The notes under the pieces are model-generated. The model was not told the DNA's origin. It saw only the letters and a program-made list of their open reading frames with translations, and ran no database searches. Below, one piece after another: positions 4,606-7,868 of a stretch of 7,868 bases of DNA. Within the stretch, counting starts at the first letter, position 1. The number at the start of each line of letters is the position of its first letter. This stretch comes from an uncultured Eubacteriaceae bacterium (GTDB lineage Bacteria; Bacillota; Clostridia; Lachnospirales; CAG-274). Location: contig CALIRN010000205.1 of assembly GCA_938042265.1 (NCBI GenBank), positions 1 through 7,868 on the forward strand. The letters run 5' to 3'. The position numbers and the translations under genes are program-made.

Positions 4606-7600
4606 ATGCATAACGGATTACCTCAAAAGCAAGGTCTTTATGATCCCAAATTTGAGCATGACAACTGCGGTATCGGATTTATTGCAAATATAAAGGGCAA
4701 AAAATCACACGATATTATTATCGACGCAATCGAAATACTTAAAAAGCTGGCTCACAGAGGCGGTGTCGGCAGCGAGCCTGATACAGGTGACGGTGCCGGT
4801 ATACTTATACAGATACCTCACGGCTTTATGAAAAAGGTCTGTGCCAACGAAGGTATAGCCTTACCTAAAGAGGGTGATTACGGCGTTGGTATGCTTTTCC
4901 TCTCCCCTGATATCGAAACCAGAATGAGCAGCCTTGACAAGCTCTCCAAAATTATTGCCGAAGAAGGTATGGAGTATCTTGGCTACAGAGAGGTGCCAAC
5001 CTACGCCAAATGTATAGGCAAAACTGCTAAGGAGGCTATGCCTCATATTGTACAGGTTTTTATTAAAAGACCCAACGATGTTGAACAGGGTGTTGACTTT
5101 GAACGCAAGCTTTTTGTAATACTTAAGCGCTCAGAGAGAGAAATCCGATATTGCGGCGAGGGAAAGGACAGCTATTTTTACTTTACCTCACTTTCATCAC
5201 GTACAATAGTATATAAGGGTATGCTTACCCCTGATCAGGTTTCAAGATTTTATCTTGACCTGATGGATCTGGATATGAGTACGGCTATTGCACTTGTACA
5301 CAGCCGCTTCTCAACCAATACCTTCCCAAGCTGGGAAAGAGCGCATCCTAACCGCTTTATCATCCACAACGGTGAAATTAACACTATACGTGGTAATGTA
5401 AACTGGACTAATGCCCGTGAAAAAATATTTGAAACCGATATGTTCGGTGATGATATTAAAAAGATTTATCCTGTTATAAATGAGGACGGCTCCGACTCCG
5501 CTATGCTTGATAACTATTTGCATATGCTTACTCTTGCAGGTTTCTCACTTCCACAGGCTGTAATGATGGCTGTTCCCGAGCCTTGGGAGAATGATGAAAG
5601 TATGGACGAGGCAAAGCGTGCTTTTTACGAATATAACTCAACCAACGGTGAACCTTGGGACGGCCCTGCTGCTATAGGCTTTACGGACGGTGTGGTTGTA
5701 GGCGCTACGCTTGACCGTAACGGCTTACGTCCTGCACGCTATTATGTAACAAGTGATGATATGGTTGTACTTTCCTCCGAGGTTGGCGTACTTAATATTA
5801 AACCTGAAAACATAGTATCAAAAAACCGTCTTGAACCGGGCAAAATGCTCCTTATTGATACAAAAGCAGGCAAAATTATCTCTGATGAGGAAATAAAGTC
5901 CAATATTGCATCACAGCATCCATATAAGCAATGGCTTGAAGAAAACCTTGTAGATATTGACGATGTAAAAACAGGCAAAAAATCAGCACAGTGGTCCGAC
6001 CTTGCAGACGAAATCAAAACTGCAATGCAGCAGCATCCTTACGGCGAGCTTTGGGCTAACAGACTTATTGAAATTGAAAACCTTTTTGTTAATAAGGAAA
6101 ACGACTTTGACAGTAAGGTACCTCTTTTAACCCGTCAAAAGGCATTTGGCTACACCTGGGAGGATCTTGATACAACGCTTAAAAACATTGTTGAAACGGG
6201 CGAAGATCCAATAGGCGCCATGGGTATTGATACACCTATTGCTGTTCTGTCAGAAAAGCCTCAGCTTCTGTACAATTACTTTAAGCAGTTATTTGCACAG
6301 GTAACAAACCCACCTATTGACGCAATCAGAGAGCAGGTTGTTACAAGTACAATCACCTACCTTGGCGGAGAAAGAAACATATTAAAGCCTGAGGGCAGAA
6401 ACTGTCACAGAATAAGAAGTACCTCTCCTATTTTATCAAATGAGGAGCTTAACAAAATTAAATCCATAGATATGGAAGGCTTTAAGGCAGTTACCATACC
6501 TATGCTTTACAATATCAATGAAAAGGGCGGCCTTAAGAGTGCTATGGAAAACCTCTTTGAGGCAGCAAATATTGCTATTGACAACAACTATAACATTATT
6601 ATCCTTTCAGATAAGGGTGTAGATGAAAACAAATGTGCCATTCCCGCACTCCTTGCCGGCTCGGGACTTCACCACCACTTAATACGTATGGGTACACGTA
6701 TGAAGGTAAGTATTGTGCTTGAAACCGGTGAGCCAAGAGAAGTACATCACTTTGCAGTACTTCTTGGCTATGGCGTAAATGCCGTTAACCCTTATCTTGC
6801 TTATGAAACCATCAGGGATATGGCTGATAATGACTATGTTTCAAAGTCTGCCGATGAGGCTGTTGAAATCTACCGTCATGCAGTTACAAAGGGCATTGTA
6901 AAAATTATGTCCAAAATGGGTATTTCAACTATCCAGAGCTATATGGGTGCACAGATTTTTGAGGCACTTGGCATTAACGAGACTGTTGTTGACAGGTATT
7001 TTACCGGTACGGTTACACGTATCGGCGGTATCGGCTTAAAGCAGATTGCGCAAGAAGCAAAGATACGCCATGAAAAGGCATTTAATGTACTGCTTCAGAA
7101 TGATGCACTTGAAACAGGCGGCGACTATAAGTGGAGAAAAGACGGCGAGTATCATATGTACAACCCACGCTCAATCTATCTGCTTCAGAAAGCATGTCGT
7201 GAGGGCGATTACAAGCTTTTTAAGCAATACGCACACCTGATGGATGATACAACCGAAAAGCTTTGCACAATAAGAGGTCTGCTTGATATTCGTACGGTTG
7301 ATAAACCAATCAATATAGACGAGGTTGAATCTGTTGATTCAATTGTAAAGCGTTTCAAAACAGGCGCTATGAGCTACGGTTCAATTTCAAAGGAAGCTCA
7401 CGAGTGTATGGCCATAGCCATGAACCGTCTTGGCGGCAAGTCAAACACCGGTGAAGGTGGTGAGGAAGAAGAACGCTTTACTCCTGATGAAAACGGTGAT
7501 TCACGTTGCTCCGCAATCAAGCAGGTTGCTTCAGGCCGCTTTGGTGTTACCATCAACTATTTACAAAATGCTATTGAAATTCAGATAAAAATGGCACAGG

Positions 7601-7868
7601 GCGCTAAGCCGGGAGAGGGCGGTCATCTCCCCGGCAAAAAGGTTTATCCTTGGATTGCAAAGGCAAGACATTCAACACCCGGTGTAAGCCTTATTTCACC
7701 ACCACCTCACCACGATATTTATTCAATTGAGGATTTGGCACAGCTTATACACGACCTTAAAAATGCAAATACAAATGCACGTATCTCCGTTAAGCTTGTT
7801 TCTGAAGCAGGTGTAGGAACAATAGCTGTAGGTGTTGCAAAGGGACGCGCAGATGTTATCCTTATCAG
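4606..7868 (+). CDS. gltB: Glutamate synthase large subunit, 5' part (runs off window)
   Basis: The first 1087 codons of a protein normally near 1500 residues; the frame is open to the window edge. It transfers the amide nitrogen of glutamine to 2-oxoglutarate, giving two glutamates, the second half of the GS-GOGAT ammonia assimilation cycle. The N-terminal class II glutaminase domain begins at the nucleophile C21 (DNCGIGF) after a 20-residue propeptide removed in the mature enzyme. It contains HSRFSTNTFPSW (232-243), HNGEIN (254-259) and GSDS (295-298). The central domain includes QVTNPPIDAIREQ (about 565-577). The FMN-binding synthase domain starts around 916 (RFKTGAMSYGSISKEAHE), with SNTGEGGEE (946-954) and GAKPGEGGHLPGKK (about 1000). 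The Fe-S cluster cysteines and C-terminal beta-helix lie outside the window. The ATG at 4606 has AAAGGA 9 nt upstream. Expression is probably set by the leader terminator at 4482-4533. Confidence 0.97.
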   Translation, partial: MHNGLPQKQGLYDPKFEHDNCGIGFIANIKGKKSHDIIIDAIEILKKLAHRGGVGSEPDTGDGAGILIQIPHGFMKKVCANEGIALPKEGDYGVGMLFLSPDIETRMSSLDKLSKIIAEEGMEYLGYREVPTYAKCIGKTAKEAMPHIVQVFIKRPNDVEQGVDFERKLFVILKRSEREIRYCGEGKDSYFYFTSLSSRTIVYKGMLTPDQVSRFYLDLMDLDMSTAIALVHSRFSTNTFPSWERAHPNRFIIHNGEINTIRGNVNWTNAREKIFETDMFGDDIKKIYPVINEDGSDSAMLDNYLHMLTLAGFSLPQAVMMAVPEPWENDESMDEAKRAFYEYNSTNGEPWDGPAAIGFTDGVVVGATLDRNGLRPARYYVTSDDMVVLSSEVGVLNIKPENIVSKNRLEPGKMLLIDTKAGKIISDEEIKSNIASQHPYKQWLEENLVDIDDVKTGKKSAQWSDLADEIKTAMQQHPYGELWANRLIEIENLFVNKENDFDSKVPLLTRQKAFGYTWEDLDTTLKNIVETGEDPIGAMGIDTPIAVLSEKPQLLYNYFKQLFAQVTNPPIDAIREQVVTSTITYLGGERNILKPEGRNCHRIRSTSPILSNEELNKIKSIDMEGFKAVTIPMLYNINEKGGLKSAMENLFEAANIAIDNNYNIIILSDKGVDENKCAIPALLAGSGLHHHLIRMGTRMKVSIVLETGEPREVHHFAVLLGYGVNAVNPYLAYETIRDMADNDYVSKSADEAVEIYRHAVTKGIVKIMSKMGISTIQSYMGAQIFEALGINETVVDRYFTGTVTRIGGIGLKQIAQEAKIRHEKAFNVLLQNDALETGGDYKWRKDGEYHMYNPRSIYLLQKACREGDYKLFKQYAHLMDDTTEKLCTIRGLLDIRTVDKPINIDEVESVDSIVKRFKTGAMSYGSISKEAHECMAIAMNRLGGKSNTGEGGEEEERFTPDENGDSRCSAIKQVASGRFGVTINYLQNAIEIQIKMAQGAKPGEGGHLPGKKVYPWIAKARHSTPGVSLISPPPHHDIYSIEDLAQLIHDLKNANTNARISVKLVSEAGVGTIAVGVAKGRADVILI

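Noticed and set aside
4420..4611. Open frames of about 60 codons on both strands in the yjbQ-gltB gap
   Set aside because: The plus-strand frame starts before the gltB promoter and crosses the terminator; the minus-strand frame is antisense to it. Both are AT-driven chance frames without ribosome binding sites.
1..7868. CRISPR arrays, tRNA or rRNA genes
   Set aside because: No regularly spaced 25-40 bp repeats, cloverleaf with anticodon, or rRNA signature sequence was seen; the only rRNA-like item is the short boxA-type motif at 1307-1326.

Overview
The window looks like low-GC Firmicutes DNA, class Clostridia, most likely a gut-type Oscillospirales/Ruminococcaceae relative. This rests on AT-rich chromosomal genes, strong AGGAGG-type ribosome binding sites, near-perfect sigma-A promoters and the greA-lysS gene pair; genus level is a guess. 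Two kinds of DNA meet here.

Region A, 1 to about 1730, is probably one end of an integrative and conjugative element (ICE). It carries, on the minus strand, a parA-type ATPase gene and the first 52 codons of parB, which overlap by 50 nt. Its coding DNA is visibly richer in GC than the genes to the right. Between parA and the chromosome lie about 780 bp without a convincing gene, but full of signals. Read in the direction of transcription (high to low coordinates) these are: an 18-bp inverted repeat beside lysS that resembles a tyrosine-recombinase core site; five helically phased TGGCGTAA-like direct repeats that resemble integrase or excisionase arm sites; two intrinsic terminators; a candidate promoter; and a roughly 420-nt leader. 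The leader holds a bulged stem-loop, a sequence very like the rRNA-operon boxA antitermination signal, short ORFs, and a UUCG-capped hairpin next to the parA ribosome binding site. My inference is that host transcription from lysS is stopped at the element edge, and a fresh transcript, possibly antitermination-modified, then runs into parA-parB.

Region B, 1734 to 4265, is core chromosome on the minus strand: yjbQ, then greA and lysS. yjbQ has its own perfect-consensus promoter. greA has another, just after the yjbQ stop, and greA-lysS (25-nt gap) should form an operon for transcript-elongation rescue and lysyl-tRNA charging. The element abuts the 3' end of lysS.

Region C, 4266 to 7868, is a divergent intergenic region followed by the first 1087 codons of gltB (large subunit of glutamate synthase) on the plus strand; the gene runs off the window. 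The gltB promoter is followed almost at once by an intrinsic terminator with an unusual internal architecture, which implies that gltB is controlled by read-through or attenuation in its leader.

The most interesting items are the boxA-like structured leader at the head of the element's parA-parB operon, the element-chromosome junction at lysS, and the gltB leader terminator. None can be called new from sequence reading alone; each finding names a deciding test.
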